NCBI GenBank assembly: GCA_021029095.1
Contig: JAJOHG010000477.1
Location: forward strand, 1 to 17,570
Direction of reading: 5' to 3'
Source of the DNA: Phellopilus nigrolimitatus
Lineage: Eukaryota > Basidiomycota > Agaricomycetes > Hymenochaetales > Hymenochaetaceae
Length of the DNA: 17,570 bases
Each line of letters opens with the position of its first letter. Position 1 is the stretch's first letter. The position numbers were made by a program, and so were the translations under genes. Below, one piece after another: positions 1-9,909 of this stretch. The notes beneath the pieces are model-generated. The model had not been told where the DNA came from. It saw only the letters and a program-made list of their open reading frames with translations, and searched no databases.

Positions 1-114
1 CGTTGGAGAGGAAGAGGAGGAGGCGGTGGGGGGAGGCAAGGTGCCAGCCATGAAGGGACTGATGAAAGGCGGTGCACCTGAAGGGACAGAATTTGTGCGG
101 TGCTTGGCGGGCAT
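1..114 (-). CDS. 5' exon of an unrecognised gene with a Ser/Pro-rich N-terminus (partial)
   Basis: Read on the minus strand, an ATG at 114-112 opens a frame of 38 codons that reaches the window edge without a stop. The peptide begins MPAKHRTNSVPSGAPPF and ends in a run rich in Pro, Thr and Ser. This composition fits the disordered N-terminus of a fungal regulatory protein, but no domain is visible and no function can be given. The rest of the gene lies to the left of the window. The start could be internal to a longer exon, although the sequence upstream of it looks non-coding. Confidence 0.45.
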   Translation of the reverse strand, partial: MPAKHRTNSVPSGAPPFISPFMAGTLPPPTASSSSSPT

Positions 115-524
115 TGTTGGATTGACGAGTAAATGACTACTGAAGGCTGGTTTTATAAAGGCGGCGGCGCCGATAGAGATGTAGGCGTAGTGCGTGCGAG
201 TACGGCTAATCGTTCCGAAGGGCGTTAACGATGGGGAGACAGCGGAGGTCGTTGATGATAAGAGGCACCTAAAGCCCGACGTTTTGCTGCAGCGCCTACG
301 ATTCGATTGGCTGCTTAAGTACTTTTCCGCACGGTAGTTAGGGACAAAGAGGGGAACGTAGAAGTGCACAGGCGATGAGAACCCTGAAGCATGTATCAGT
401 ACAGACTTGGCAGGACGCGGTGCGGCGCAGTGGGCCCGAAAGTCTAGACAGTCGATAAGCCAATAGCGGCGCAGAAGTGGCTCCGTCGCGAATATCCGAA
501 GACAAAAAATGATCACATGATCAC
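115..524. other. Gene-free stretch, probable divergent promoter region
   Basis: No convincing open reading frame on either strand. It lies between the start of the minus-strand gene at 114 and a possible plus-strand start at 525, so it may hold both promoters. At 511-526 an 8-bp unit (gatcacat) is repeated twice in tandem. The two copies also make a TGATCA palindrome pair just before the ATG at 525. No clear TATA box was identified. Confidence 0.4.
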
Positions 525-1469
525 ATGTGCTGCAGAGTGCTGAACTACACGCAGCTGACTTCGAAGATTGCAGAGGACAATCTCGGCCTAATTCACCTCA
601 ACATGGATTTACTGGGAAAGGGATTGGAAGAAGTCTATGCCAAGCGGACGGTGAGTGTGAGCACAAGACAACTAGAAGCTCGATTGTAATTGAAAACATA
701 GACCCGTGCACAACCTGAGACATCCTAAAACACACTTCTGTCACCTTCGCGTTTTCATACTTGATAAACAAAGCACACTAGCAAATGCCTTGGACGTCAG
801 GAAATGAAAGTGATGGAAATAACGTATAGGAATTTCATCTCCACTCGCTCACCTGGAACCGTTAGCTTGTTTCGACAATTGAAAATGAGGGGCACACGCG
901 ACTGTCTTTGTTCACTCGATGCCAATAATCGAATGATCATATGCAGGAGATCGATAGTGAGACCTCAACACTCTTCTGGATGTACGCCAAGGAGTCTCGA
1001 ACGTGTTTGCCTTGCTGCCTCTGTATTCAGAGGCTCAAGAATGATTGGAAATATGGAGAGGCGTTTAAGAACCGTCGGCCGTGGTAAAAACGGAATTAGG
1101 GGTGCGGAGTAGGGGGTCAGTCTTCTTCGCCGAAGTAGATGTTTTAGTTAATATCAATGACACCGAAGAAATCACAAAGGCGTCGTTATGGTTCAGCAAG
1201 AATCAATGAGGAGCGATCGGACACAAAGGCCGTATCAGACATGAAGTGTATTTGGGGATCGCGGCGAGCAAGAGAACTACGCTCGGGAGAACTGGAAGAC
1301 GATGGTGGGAGGATGGAAGAAGACTACAACCTCGGGGAAAATTGCAAGGACACCGACACAACCGACGACACTTACTAAACCCTCTCCTTTTGTTCCAATA
1401 GGTTTGAGATGTGAACATGTCATCGAGCGACCTGCTCATATCTGGAAACGCTCACATGGTATAAAATAA
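525..1469 (+). CDS. Possible multi-exon hypothetical gene, low confidence
   Basis: Several short stretches read like protein and are bordered by splice-like signals, but no stretch is recognised. Candidate exon 1 is 525-650 (42 codons from ATG), ending at a good GTGAGT donor. A second stretch starts at 947 after ATGCAG and is open to a TAA at 1085-1087. It contains a Cys-rich segment (CLPCCLC) and a Trp-rich end. A third lies near 1118-1205, read in the frame containing AEVDVLVNINDTEEITKAS. A fourth runs from about 1247 to a TAA at 1467-1469 and contains ENYARENWKTMVGGWKK. The joins between them are not resolved: the gap 651-946 is long for this genome and donors for the later introns are weak. 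It may be a real fast-evolving gene, a decayed gene or chance. The overall span is the only thing proposed here. Confidence 0.25.
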
Positions 1470-2142
1470 ATCGAATGCAAAACTTAGCTGAGCTTGAACC
1501 GAAGAGAGGCTCATGACTTCCTTCCAGGCTCAAAACACTCACCCCCTTTCTGCTTCGACCCCTCTCTGCGCTCCAAGCGTGAGCATCAGAAGCAAAATTA
1601 GACCACCTAGTCGATGCTTGGAGTACAACCACAGCACAGAAGTAAGGGTTAGAATTACGAGAGCTCCAGACTTGATGGCATCCTTCCGCGAAAAAGCTCC
1701 AAACGTTACTGGCCCATTGGAAATCAGAGTAATGAAGTAAAAAAAGAGGTATAGGAAACAGCGGATTGGAGTCGTTCCAGTAATGTGTAGCTTATAAGGT
1801 GCAAGGCGTGCGGACTGGAGTAGAATCTGCATTCTCTCCCACAACGAGTAAGTATTACCAATATGTTCCCAGGACCGCTCCGCCGCCACCGTACAATGAA
1901 ACTTCTCTCACTGCCAGCCTCGCCATGCGCACTCCGCGCCTCACGACATCATCGCCATCCAGGCTGTTTATAATAAATACCCTTGTTCCGAGACATCCTT
2001 ATCTCTGGTCCGCCCTCGAAGCTTGCTCAAAGCTAGCGTTCCAGAACATACTTTGAATCCGGTTAAATTTTCCGCAGAGGCTCTTTTGTCTTCCATTTGT
2101 TCTAAAATTCGCCTATATTATACACTTAATCAAGTTGGGAAG
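1470..2142. other. Stretch without an assigned gene; upstream part of the next gene possible
   Basis: No gene can be supported with confidence. On the plus strand the frame used by the first exon of the next gene stays open from about 1900 (just after a TGA at 1897-1899) to 2289, but it has no ATG before 2143. The 5' end of that gene may therefore lie in this stretch. Another plus frame, 1799-2056, encodes a PPPPY-containing peptide of unknown meaning. On the minus strand 1539-1889 is open and hydrophobic, but without recognisable motifs. A TATA-like TATATTA lies at 2114-2120. Confidence 0.35.
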
Positions 2143-2657
2143 ATGGCGATTTTCAACCTTGCCGCTCTCTCGGAAACGTTTCTTCTCCTCATGAACACGC
2201 CACTTGTCCCGCCTGACTCCAGCAATGCACCGCGCGACGTTCCGCTGACGGAGATGCCGAGCAGGCTCGACAGGGGGACCCGCAGACGAGTAAGTCGCCC
2301 TTGTCTTTTTGTTTTGAAACAAACTTTTATGAGAGCAAAAAAGCTGATGATTTCTCTTGACAGTCAAACAGCTCGAGCATGAACTCGAGCACGCAGAGCT
2401 CCCCGTACAGCACTGGCACCACATTGGAATCGCTGGACGACAGTCTCGGATGGTCACGAGATCAGGGGTCTGTGTCTCTTTCTGTGAGCGCCTCTCTATT
2501 TTCGTAAGCTCCAGCGCCGACTCACGCTGCATTGCGAAAGGCGATGCGCTCGAGAAGCCCTCCATCGGTAGAGTCGAAGAAGCTTCCCCCTCTTCCCCCG
2601 CCTCGCCACTCACGTGTGCGCTTTGCGGACGATTGCGAGATCGAAGGCCCAGCATAA
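2143..2657 (+). CDS. Small Ser/Pro-rich hypothetical protein, three exons
   Basis: Exons 2143-2289, 2364-2483 and 2541-2657 join in phase 0 to 127 codons plus TAA. Intron 1 (74 nt) has GTAAGT, a CTGAT branch-like site and TTGACAG. Intron 2 (57 nt) has GTGAGC, a CTCAC branch-like site 18 nt before GAAAG. The second exon is Ser/Thr-rich (SNSSSMNSSTQSSPYS). The third has a polyproline run (KKLPPLPPPRH) and ends in an acidic tail after RVRFADD. That the frame survives across both introns argues that the gene is real. The start is uncertain: Met at 2143 or 2191 is possible, and the frame is open upstream to about 1900, so an earlier exon could exist. No catalytic motif or transmembrane segment is seen. 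It is probably a disordered protein; function unknown. Confidence 0.5.
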
Positions 2658-3010
2658 ACCTGCTCTTGCGCAACGCGCCATGACCTTCCAAGGAACATAT
2701 ATGATTTTATGATTCTATAACGCTACATAATGCATCTCTATTTTTGATTTACTTGAAACCCTATATTATGGCATAGTATTTTATGACATGTATGTATGTA
2801 CATGTACTCGAACATAGGGACGGGACCTTTTTGAATAATTTAGCGAGAACCTTGAATCGGAAGGCAGTTCTCACGAGTATGGTTAACTTTTAAGGAAATT
2901 TAACGTGCTTCAAATCATTCACAAACAGTCTTATCTTCAGTCAGGGGTGTGTTCACAGGCATTTTCTATAGTTAGCACCTCGACCACCGAGTACCCCACA
3001 ACTCTGCTTC
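2658..3010. other. Gap between convergent genes
   Basis: About 350 nt between the stop of the Ser/Pro-rich gene and the stop of the minus-strand methyltransferase. It is AT-rich, with a short TGTA-type repeat around 2790-2805. It probably holds the two facing 3' UTRs. No supported gene or RNA was seen. Confidence 0.5.
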
Positions 3011-4117
3011 TCAGCTTCCCACTTCATCCGAGTTTTTCACCGCGACGAACCGCAGCCGCGTGTACATCAGCGCCCAGCGCCCACTCTCATCCCTACAATC
3101 GATTGCACACAACTCTTGCACCTCTTGCATAACGCTCTCAGCTTCCAAGTCTCCCAGGCCAGCGAAAAACGATGTGCGGCAGAACGTGCGTAGCCAGTCG
3201 ACGACATCTGAAGAGAGCGGCGTGAGGCGCGGCGTGAGCGAAAGGTGCGTGACACGGAGGCCTGCGCTCTCGAGGACCTAAACAAGCATACGGACACGGG
3301 GAAAATATCGTGGAAGTATATAAAAAAAGCGTCGCACTAGTCAAATAAAAGGGAAATAAGAAGACGGAGCCGGCGCACCTGCTTATAGTCCTCGATGGAC
3401 GGGAAGTACCACGGGTCGAGCGCAGCAGGGTCATACCCGCGCCGCCTCATTACGGTGTGTATTGCCATCCTGAGACCTAAAGATCAAGTTCAATCATTAA
3501 AATTAGAGTTAAGCTCTCAGTCAAAATTTAGAAAACAACCCACCAACACAGTTAGTGAACCCGCCCATCTCCCCAACGAAGCGGCCCTTTTCCCTCAAGA
3601 TGCGCGCGACGCCCGTGGCGACACTACGAGGGTCACGCTTACACCAGTGCAACGCCGCGTTTGTGAAAACCGCGTCGAATGTATAGTCGAAAGATGCAGG
3701 AAGGGACGCGAAAATTTCGGATGCAACGCTCGGAGATGGCGGAAGATGCAAGTCCTGGGCGTCGCCGACAAAGCACGCCGATACACCGTTTTTGCGGGCT
3801 TTCTCGACCTTAAGTATATTTGCAACAATATATCAGTAACTGTTTATGCTGAGAACAAATGGATTTCGCACCATGCTCGTGCTCGAGTCCACGCCGAGCA
3901 CGACTCCCGCCTCGCCAACCAGTTTCGCAAGCTGGGTTGTGAGCTCGCCGCTTCCGCAACCGAGGTCTAGGATGCGTTCGCCCGGTTGCGCGTTAAGCAA
4001 TGCAAATACGGGCGCGGTGAACTCGTTCGAGTACACGAAAGACGCGACCGCGTTGTACTTGTCGGCGGACCATGAGTCCGCGTGGACACCAGAAACGGGG
4101 GTGTCTGTGGTACTCAT
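3011..4117 (-). CDS. Class I SAM-dependent methyltransferase (methyltransferase 11/25-like)
   Basis: Probably transfers a methyl group from S-adenosylmethionine to a small molecule; the substrate is unknown. Minus-strand exons are 4117-3872, 3808-3544, 3476-3379 and 3277-3011, giving 291 aa. Introns are 63, 67 and 101 nt, all GT-AG. SAM-binding motif I is ERILDLGCGSGELT at residues 47-60, followed by the acidic end of the next strand (VLGVDSSTSM). Further along, GDAQDL matches motif II, and FDAVFTNAALHWC matches the post-motif region seen in trans-aconitate 2-methyltransferase-like enzymes. The length fits a single Rossmann methyltransferase domain with a C-terminal cap. There is no signal peptide or membrane segment, so a cytosolic enzyme is likely. 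The start is the first Met of the frame and lies well before the fold. Assignment to the superfamily is firm; the subfamily is an inference. Confidence 0.9.
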
Positions 4118-4217
4118 TTAGAGGTTGCAGAGGTTCAAATGCTACGAGGTAGAGGAAAGCATGGCTTTGCTTAAATACATCCTATACAAGCGCGAGCGAG
4201 CAAGGGCGGTTGAGTTT

Positions 4218-4271
4218 TCGGCCGACGCGAATTCAGTAAGTCCGAAACACAGATTCACTCTACTCGGCCGA
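4218..4271. promoter_or_regulatory. Paired TCGGCCGA palindromes upstream of the methyltransferase
   Basis: Two identical 8-bp palindromes, 46 bp apart start to start, lie 101-154 bp upstream of the methyltransferase ATG. The CGGCCG core resembles half-sites of fungal Zn2Cys6 regulators, which bind CGG triplets. Whether any protein binds here is unknown. Confidence 0.3.
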
Positions 4272-4770
4272 GACAGAACCGAAACATAAAAATACATGTA
4301 TTAAAAATGTGGTTTGAATAATGACGAGGATACTACTGTATAGTGTAGAGTGAGCCGCCATCTGGAAAAAAAGGCGAAACGGCAGATGGGAAAACTGTGT
4401 CATAGTGACTCATATGCTACGAAATGCAAGATATCAGTACGAGCATTAAAGCCAAGACAGGTGAGTTGAACTAGCGAGTAAACAGGCCATGACTCCATCT
4501 TTTCGAGAAAAAGAACATAACCACTAAATTCAAGATTCACGAGGAACAGGAATATGTCTACCAGGAAAGCATGCCAGACTTGAAACGTAGACACATCATC
4601 TGATTTTCCAAGAGCAGTTCCAGCATGCTAGTGTGATATTTCAAGACAACTCTTCAATAGCTAATATTCAAAAGAAGCACAGAAGCTGCAGAGACAAGAC
4701 AGAAAGAAAATTTGATAGCGAGTTCGAGTTCAAGCGGAGGTAAGAAGCGGAAAGAAACAAGTCCAAAATG

Positions 4771-4823
4771 TTACGTCATTCCATCAAATTGATGTGATTG
4801 CACCGCCACGTAACATGACGTCA
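4771..4823. promoter_or_regulatory. CRE-like (ATF/CREB) sites upstream of the RRM gene
   Basis: A perfect TGACGTCA palindrome at 4816-4823 is preceded by a near match TTACGTCA at 4771-4778. They lie 68-120 bp before the ATG at 4891, a usual place for fungal upstream elements. TGACGTCA is the known binding site of bZIP factors of the ATF/CREB family. The same octamer occurs upstream of both SDR genes in this window. Confidence 0.45.
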
Positions 4824-4890
4824 CGTAGCGTCGCAGTGTAGGCAGCTGATAGCGGACCGGGATAGACTGCCTTTCTTTGCAACCACCACC

Positions 4891-6133
4891 ATGTCGTCCA
4901 AGTATTTTGTCCACGTACGCATATACACACGCGCCCGATTTCTCGTATTCACATCATCGGCAGGTTTCTAACATCTCGCCAACGACCACCGAGCCGAAGC
5001 TGCATGACTTTTTTACGTGAGTCTCCGCATACATCCATCATCGATGTTGTCGTTCTGGCTGCTGAGCGCAATTGCTCATACAACTCCCGTAGATTTTGCG
5101 GGACGTGAGTGTTATCATTCAATTTCCAGGTTTTACGGCTATCTAAATCATAACTGGCGAAAGAATCGAGAGCATCGACTTCAAGGGTGCTGACGGCGAG
5201 TCGACCGTTTACTTTGAGAAACCGTCCGCCGTGACCACCGCTTTGATGGTACGCGTCAAGCACGCTTAAGCAAGGCTGCAACTCACAACTGACTCGAAGC
5301 TCAATGGAGGAACGTTGGAAGGCGCACAGCTAACCGTCAAGACTGACGACCAGGAGCTCCCCGACGAAGACCGCGATGGTCCTCACCCCGATGGCGTGCC
5401 GTTCCATCAGTCGGATAAACCAAGGGCGGGCAGTGAGTTTTGAAGAAGACCAAGTTTTCTCTCAGTTGATATCCATTTTTTTTTCCTTCAGTTGCTGCCG
5501 AGTACCTTGCAATGGGCTACACACTCTCCGACTCAATCCTCCAACGAGCCATTCATCTTGACAGTACGCCTTCGAACACTCAATCATCAGGATGCGTGTT
5601 TATATTTATATTTTTCTCATCGCATGAAGATCAGAAGGGCATTTCGAAACGCTTCCTGTCTTACTTCAATACTCTCGACACCACCGTTGGCGCGAAGGCT
5701 CTGGGACCTGACCAGACCGTTTCTGGCAAGGTGCAATCCACTCTGAGTAGCGCGACGGATCGTGCGCGGAGTGTCGATGAGCAGAAGGGATACTCGAAAT
5801 CTGCCAATGACGTATGTATATTTCCGGTGATCCATCAACAGTCCTATCATTTGTCTTGTTTTATTCTCAGCCCCTTTAGATCTTTTGATTACTATATGGA
5901 AGCTGACAGATACACAACAGTATTATAGCAAGGCGATAGCGTCGCCCTCCGGTCAGAAAGTGAAGCTGTTCTATACGACCGCCGCTAAGCGGCTGTTCGA
6001 CATTCACGAAGAGGCTCGCCGTATTGCGAAAAGCAAGGCGGGGGAGCCGGTCGCTGCTACTCCAACACCTGACTCTGCATCGAATGCCGATCAGAAGCCA
6101 GCGCAGCCCACGTCCGCACCAGAGAAGGCGTAA
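4891..6133 (+). CDS. vip1: RRM-domain RNA-binding protein, Vip1 type
   Basis: Likely an RNA-binding protein of the family named after fission yeast Vip1. Eight exons (4891-4914, 4964-5016, 5093-5104, 5164-5248, 5300-5432, 5492-5563, 5630-5811, 5921-6133) join to 257 aa. An RRM fills residues 5-75: the RNP2-like strand is YFVHVSNI, the degenerate RNP1-like strand is STVYFEKP, followed by NGGTLEGAQLTV. The middle holds the AAEYLAMGYTLSD segment and a predicted helical region with DRARSVDEQKGYS, as in Vip1 homologues. The C-terminus is a disordered Ala/Pro/Glu-rich tail ending TSAPEKA. Exon 3 is only 12 nt, yet it is needed to keep the RRM in frame. Introns are 49-109 nt. RNA targets are unknown; cytoplasmic location is inferred from the family. 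Confidence 0.85.
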
Positions 6134-6368
6134 GCAGAACGAGTAATGAAGGACCTGTGCCAGTCTAGTATATTATTTGACTGCCAATATACAATGTACA
6201 GAATCTTAGGATAATCTTTGTTCGAAGTTCGTTGAGAGGCACTATCACGTAAGTGGGTGCGAGATCGGCGCCATCATCCGTTTGTGGCAGTGAGTTGAAC
6301 TCATGAAAATTTGAACTTTTGAGGATAACGTCAACGTCCAAGGCGTTGCGTACGAACGCCTTTGGGAT

Positions 6369-9323
6369 ATGGTTGGCTTTGGCTTAGCGTCGTCCTCGGG
6401 CGATCACAGCGCCAGCTCATTCAGGACTTCCAACAAAATCAAAACGATCCCGCCGCCACTCGCGAGCTCCACGCCGAAGAAACGTACGAACGGCGGCCCG
6501 AATCTGAATCTGAACGGCGTGCGCACCCCGCCGAGCTTGAAGAAAGCAAAGAGGTACAATTTTATCAACGGTGCCTCTAACGCGGACGGCAGCCCTTTGA
6601 AAAGGCGCAAAACGTCGGTTGCATACATGGAGGACGACGAGGAGGACCACGGCGCGAGCTTCGCCTCGATCAACGGCCACACGACCGGTTTCGGTGCAAA
6701 TCAGTCGGGAAAGCTGGGGAAGGCGACGAACTCACAGGAAAAGGAACTTCGGAAGCTTGCGGCGCTGCAGGAGCAGCGGCAGCAGCTGCCCATTGCGAAG
6801 GGTATGCAAGCAGAGCTTGTGAATTCGAAAAGAAGAGACTGAATATGTCCATCTTTAGGGCGAGAGGCGCTCATCCGGGAGTTCAGGGAAAATGACACGG
6901 TCGTCCTCGTAGGAGAGACAGGATCTGGGAAGACGACGCGTGCGTGCTTATAATTTCTCGATCTTTTCTTATGATATATCGGGTTTTCTAGAGGTCCCAC
7001 AATACATTCTCGAGGCCGACATCTGCGGCAGCGGTCAGATCGCTGTCACGCAGCCGCGGCGCGTCGCCGCAACTACACTCGCGCAACGTGTTGCGGAGGA
7101 GCAGGGCGTCGTTCTGGGCTCGCGCGTCGGGTACGCCGTGCGTTTCAATGAGGCGCACGGACCGGGTACGAAGATCAAATTCCTCACAGATGGCATGCTT
7201 GCGCGCGAGCTGCTCGCAGATCCGCTCCTTTCACGCTACAGCGTCATCGTCGTCGACGAGGCGCACGAGCGCACACTCAACACAGATTTGCTGATCGCAA
7301 GTCTGAAGACCATCCAGAGAGAGAGGAATGGTCGGAGCGGGAAAGCGAAGGCGCCAAAGGGAAAAGGCAAAGGCAGAGAAGATGCGGGGCCACTGAAGGT
7401 CATCATCATGAGTGCGACACTTGACGCAGATAAATTCAGTCGTTTCTTCAACAAGTAAGTATGTCTTCCTTAAGTTTTGCCGTTTTGCTAACATCTCAAA
7501 ATAGCGCAAAAGTTCTATATGTGAAAGGACGTCAGCATCCTGTTAAAATCTACCATACCCTTGCGATCCAGACGGACTATGTAGATGCGGCAATACGGAC
7601 GTTCTTCCAAATACATGTAGATCACCCGCCAGGCGACGTGCTAATATTTTTACCAGGTAGGGCTTCTTGTCATGTTCCCCACCGCGTTCTCATCTCGTCT
7701 CAGGTCAGGAGGACATTGAGAGCCTCGATAAGGCCATCACGACATACGCCGCGCAACTTCCTATCGGGCAGATGAATGTGAGTGCCCCGAGCGGCGCTGT
7801 ACAGTGACTTCTCCGCGCCTGTCCAGCTGAATGACATAAGCGTCTCTGCAGGTCCTCACCTGCCCCATGTACGCATCGCTCCCGCAGAGCCAGCAGTCGA
7901 GGGTATTCCAGAAGACGCCAGCGGGCACTCGAAAATGCATCCTCTCAACGAACATCGCCGAGACGTCAATCACGATTCCGGGCGTGCGCTACGTGATCGA
8001 TACTGGCAAGCACAAGGAAAAGCGACATTTTGCCGGTCATGCTGGAGGAGGTGAGTGCATTCTTTTTGAATATATGCATCGTACATAAGATGTCTTTATT
8101 GTAGGCCTGGACTCGTTGCAAACGCAGGACGTGAGTAAGTCATCCGCAATGCAACGCGCAGGTCGTGCTGGTCGAGAAGTGTGTCATTTTTCGCTTTAGA
8201 TTGGAATGCGGTTTGTTTCTAATTTTAATATCAGGGACCGGGGGAATGCTTTCGCCTGTACACGGAAAGCGATTTTATGAACCTAGAGGATGCAGCCATA
8301 CCAGAGATCCAACGTTGTAGCTTGATGTCAAGTTTTCTCCAGTTAAAATGTTTAGGCCTAGACCTTCAAACCCTCGATTTCATGGACAAACCTGACGAGG
8401 ATTCCAGTAAGCCACAACTTTATATATATATTCATCGTCCTGATTAATCATATCCTGTGCAGTCAGCGCTGCTATGAAAAGCCTTTTCCTCCTAGGTGCG
8501 CTCAGCGACAAAAGTGATCTAACACACGTCGGACGCCAGATGAATAATTTTCCGCTTGAGCCGCCCTATGCACGTGCGCTCCTCACTTCATGCGAACTCG
8601 GCTGTACGAGTGAGATGCTCGGGATTGTCTCTGTGCTTTCCGCACCGTCGAAACTTTTCTTCGATTCGACTGAACAACGCGAAGACGCCGCAGATGCGCG
8701 TGCCCTCTTCCGGCATGCGAGCGGGGACCATCTGACTGCACTCGCTGTCTTGCGTGCTTACGAGGAGCTCGTGTCGGGCGGTGCGGGGAAGCGCGCACGC
8801 CGCGAGTGGTGCCGCCTGCACTTCGTGAATGAGCGCACGTTGAGCGAGGCGGTAAAAATTCAGGCACAAATGCGCGGGATCTGTGAGCGACAGGGCGTAG
8901 ACTGGGCGGCGAGTTGTGGTGGGGGCGACCGGCCTGTCTTGCGGAGCCTTCTGAGTGGCTTGACGGAGCACGTGGCGAGGTTAAGGTCCGAAGGAGGGTA
9001 TGTGCAGATGTTTGGAAAATCTGTGAGTGCCGTTCTGAGTTGAAACTAAGGCACTGTTTCACTTTAATACAGGCTGATCCGCCTTCTTGCTTTCGTCAGG
9101 TTGTTAAAATTCATCCAGGATCTGTCTTGTCAAATCGGAAAGCTCCTTTGATTGTATACGACGAGCTGGTGAGTTGTTGTTGTCTCGGTTTCACTTTTTA
9201 CATCTCATAGCCAACCTGATCCACTAGGTATTGACGGGCTCGACTTATGCACGAGGCGTTTCCGTGGTTGACTCTGAGATGGTCACTGAATGCACTCCAG
9301 TTCGGTTACGAACAGCCTTCTAA
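6369..9323 (+). CDS. DHR2: DEAH-box RNA helicase, Dhr2/DHX33 type
   Basis: ATP-dependent RNA helicase of the DEAH/RHA family, most like yeast Dhr2 and human DHX33, which act in the nucleolus in ribosome biogenesis. Eleven exons (6369-6801, 6859-6939, 6992-7454, 7505-7656, 7704-7777, 7852-8050, 8105-8178, 8235-8406, 8463-9022, 9073-9168, 9228-9323) give 799 aa with every phase matching. The N-terminus (1-140) is Lys/Ser-rich and disordered, with PLKRRK as a candidate nuclear signal. Walker [10 protein letters not shown] is at 163-171, DEAH at 260-263, SAT at 312-314, and QRAGRAGR at 484-491. Winged-helix/HA2 and OB-fold regions follow. The C-terminal [11 protein letters not shown] matches the IHPSSVL element of the family. 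A Lys/Gly-rich insert (about 284-302) separates DEAH from SAT. All catalytic motifs are intact. Confidence 0.95.
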
Positions 9324-9520
9324 AGCTCTCCCGTTTACGCTTTCTGTTTGTTTTCATTCATCGGATGCTTTGTTTTAAACATTTCCCCCTCATATGATGT
9401 GCTCCTGCTTATTAATCTTATGTGTAGACCCTGTTGCACACAATAGTATAGACCTCTCATGTTCATCTATCATGTAGCACATCATGTCTTCTCAAATGCC
9501 AAAACGCTCCGCAACTAGTA

Positions 9521-9550
9521 CGTGCTCATCCGTGCTCATCCGTGCTCGAC
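9521..9550. repeat. Three tandem 10-bp repeats
   Basis: The unit cgtgctcatc occurs exactly twice (9521-9530, 9531-9540), then once with two changes at its end (cgtgctcgac, 9541-9550). Too short for a satellite; it looks like a slippage product. Confidence 0.8.
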
Positions 9551-9689
9551 TGAGAGGAGAGATCAATGACTCGAGGTGAGGAGGAGCAGACAAGGTGTAG
9601 AAATTCGGAACGCCAAGCAATTGAGAATTTAAGGCAAAGAAACTTGAACAGGGAGAATAATTATCCGGAGATGTCGGCGAATGCCGAAT

Positions 9690-9716
9690 GGACGCGTACT
9701 CCGCTAATACGCGTCC
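9690..9716. repeat. Perfect 9-bp inverted repeat with ACGCGT cores
   Basis: GGACGCGTA (9690-9698) and TACGCGTCC (9708-9716) are exact reverse complements around a 9-nt spacer. Each arm holds ACGCGT, the MCB element bound by the fungal MBF/Mbp1 complex. A third ACGCGT sits at 9733-9738. It may be a hairpin or a cluster of regulatory sites about 200 bp before the first SDR start. Confidence 0.6.
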
Positions 9717-9824
9717 GATCGCGGCTTGGACGACGCGTGAACACATTCAAAAGCCATGATCGTCGGGTCAGACGTCGACCCCGCGTCCGAAAGACCGGGG
9801 GAGTATCTTGAGTAAAATGGATAA

Positions 9825-9864
9825 TGACGTCAAGAAGTATACCGTGCCAAGAGCAGTATAAATT
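9825..9864 (+). promoter_or_regulatory. Core promoter of SDR copy 1: CRE-like site and TATA box
   Basis: TGACGTCA at 9825-9832 and TATAAATT at 9857-9864, the latter 53 bp before the ATG. The same two elements in the same order and spacing occur before copy 2, where the surrounding sequence has diverged. Their conservation supports function. Confidence 0.65.
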
Positions 9865-9909
9865 GACCTAGGAATTGGCTGAGGAACCGTGTCTCACACA
9901 TCCCTTCCA

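Larger units (their letters stand above)
4118..4890. other. Long divergent intergenic region (773 nt)
   Basis: Separates the start of the methyltransferase (minus) from the start of the RRM gene (plus), so it should carry both promoters. Contents seen: two copies of the palindrome TCGGCCGA (4218-4225 and 4264-4271); an inverted repeat CCATCTG/CAGATGG (4358-4364 and 4383-4389) around an A-rich loop; and CRE-like sites close to the RRM gene. A 64-codon hydrophobic minus frame at 4400-4594 has no supporting signal and is not called. No tRNA or clear snoRNA boxes were found. Confidence 0.5.
9324..9909. other. Intergenic region between the helicase and the first SDR gene
   Basis: About 590 nt. 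The left part should hold the helicase 3' UTR, and the right part the first SDR promoter. Three tandem 10-bp units lie at 9521-9550, and an inverted repeat built on ACGCGT at 9690-9716. Open frames on both strands near 9490-9810 carry no recognisable motif and are not called. Confidence 0.5.

Noticed and set aside
1539..1889. 116-codon minus frame with a hydrophobic segment
   Set aside because: It looks membrane-like in part, but has no known motif and no continuation into exons on either side.
2113..2691. 192-codon open frame on the minus strand
   Set aside because: It lies antisense to the three-exon Ser/Pro-rich gene, covers that gene's introns, and has no domain-like features.
3395..3970. 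191-codon open frame on the plus strand
   Set aside because: Antisense shadow of the methyltransferase exons, running through two of its introns.
4400..4594. 64-codon hydrophobic open frame on the minus strand
   Set aside because: No family resemblance, no splice partner and no supporting context; the length is within chance expectation.
5512..5928. 138-codon continuous frame through exons 6 and 7 of the RRM gene
   Set aside because: It reads through two introns with good GT-AG borders; the spliced model matches the Vip1 family better.
8583..9062. 159-codon open frame on the minus strand
   Set aside because: Antisense to the helicase C-terminal exon; its His/Arg/Ser-rich composition is that of a shadow frame.
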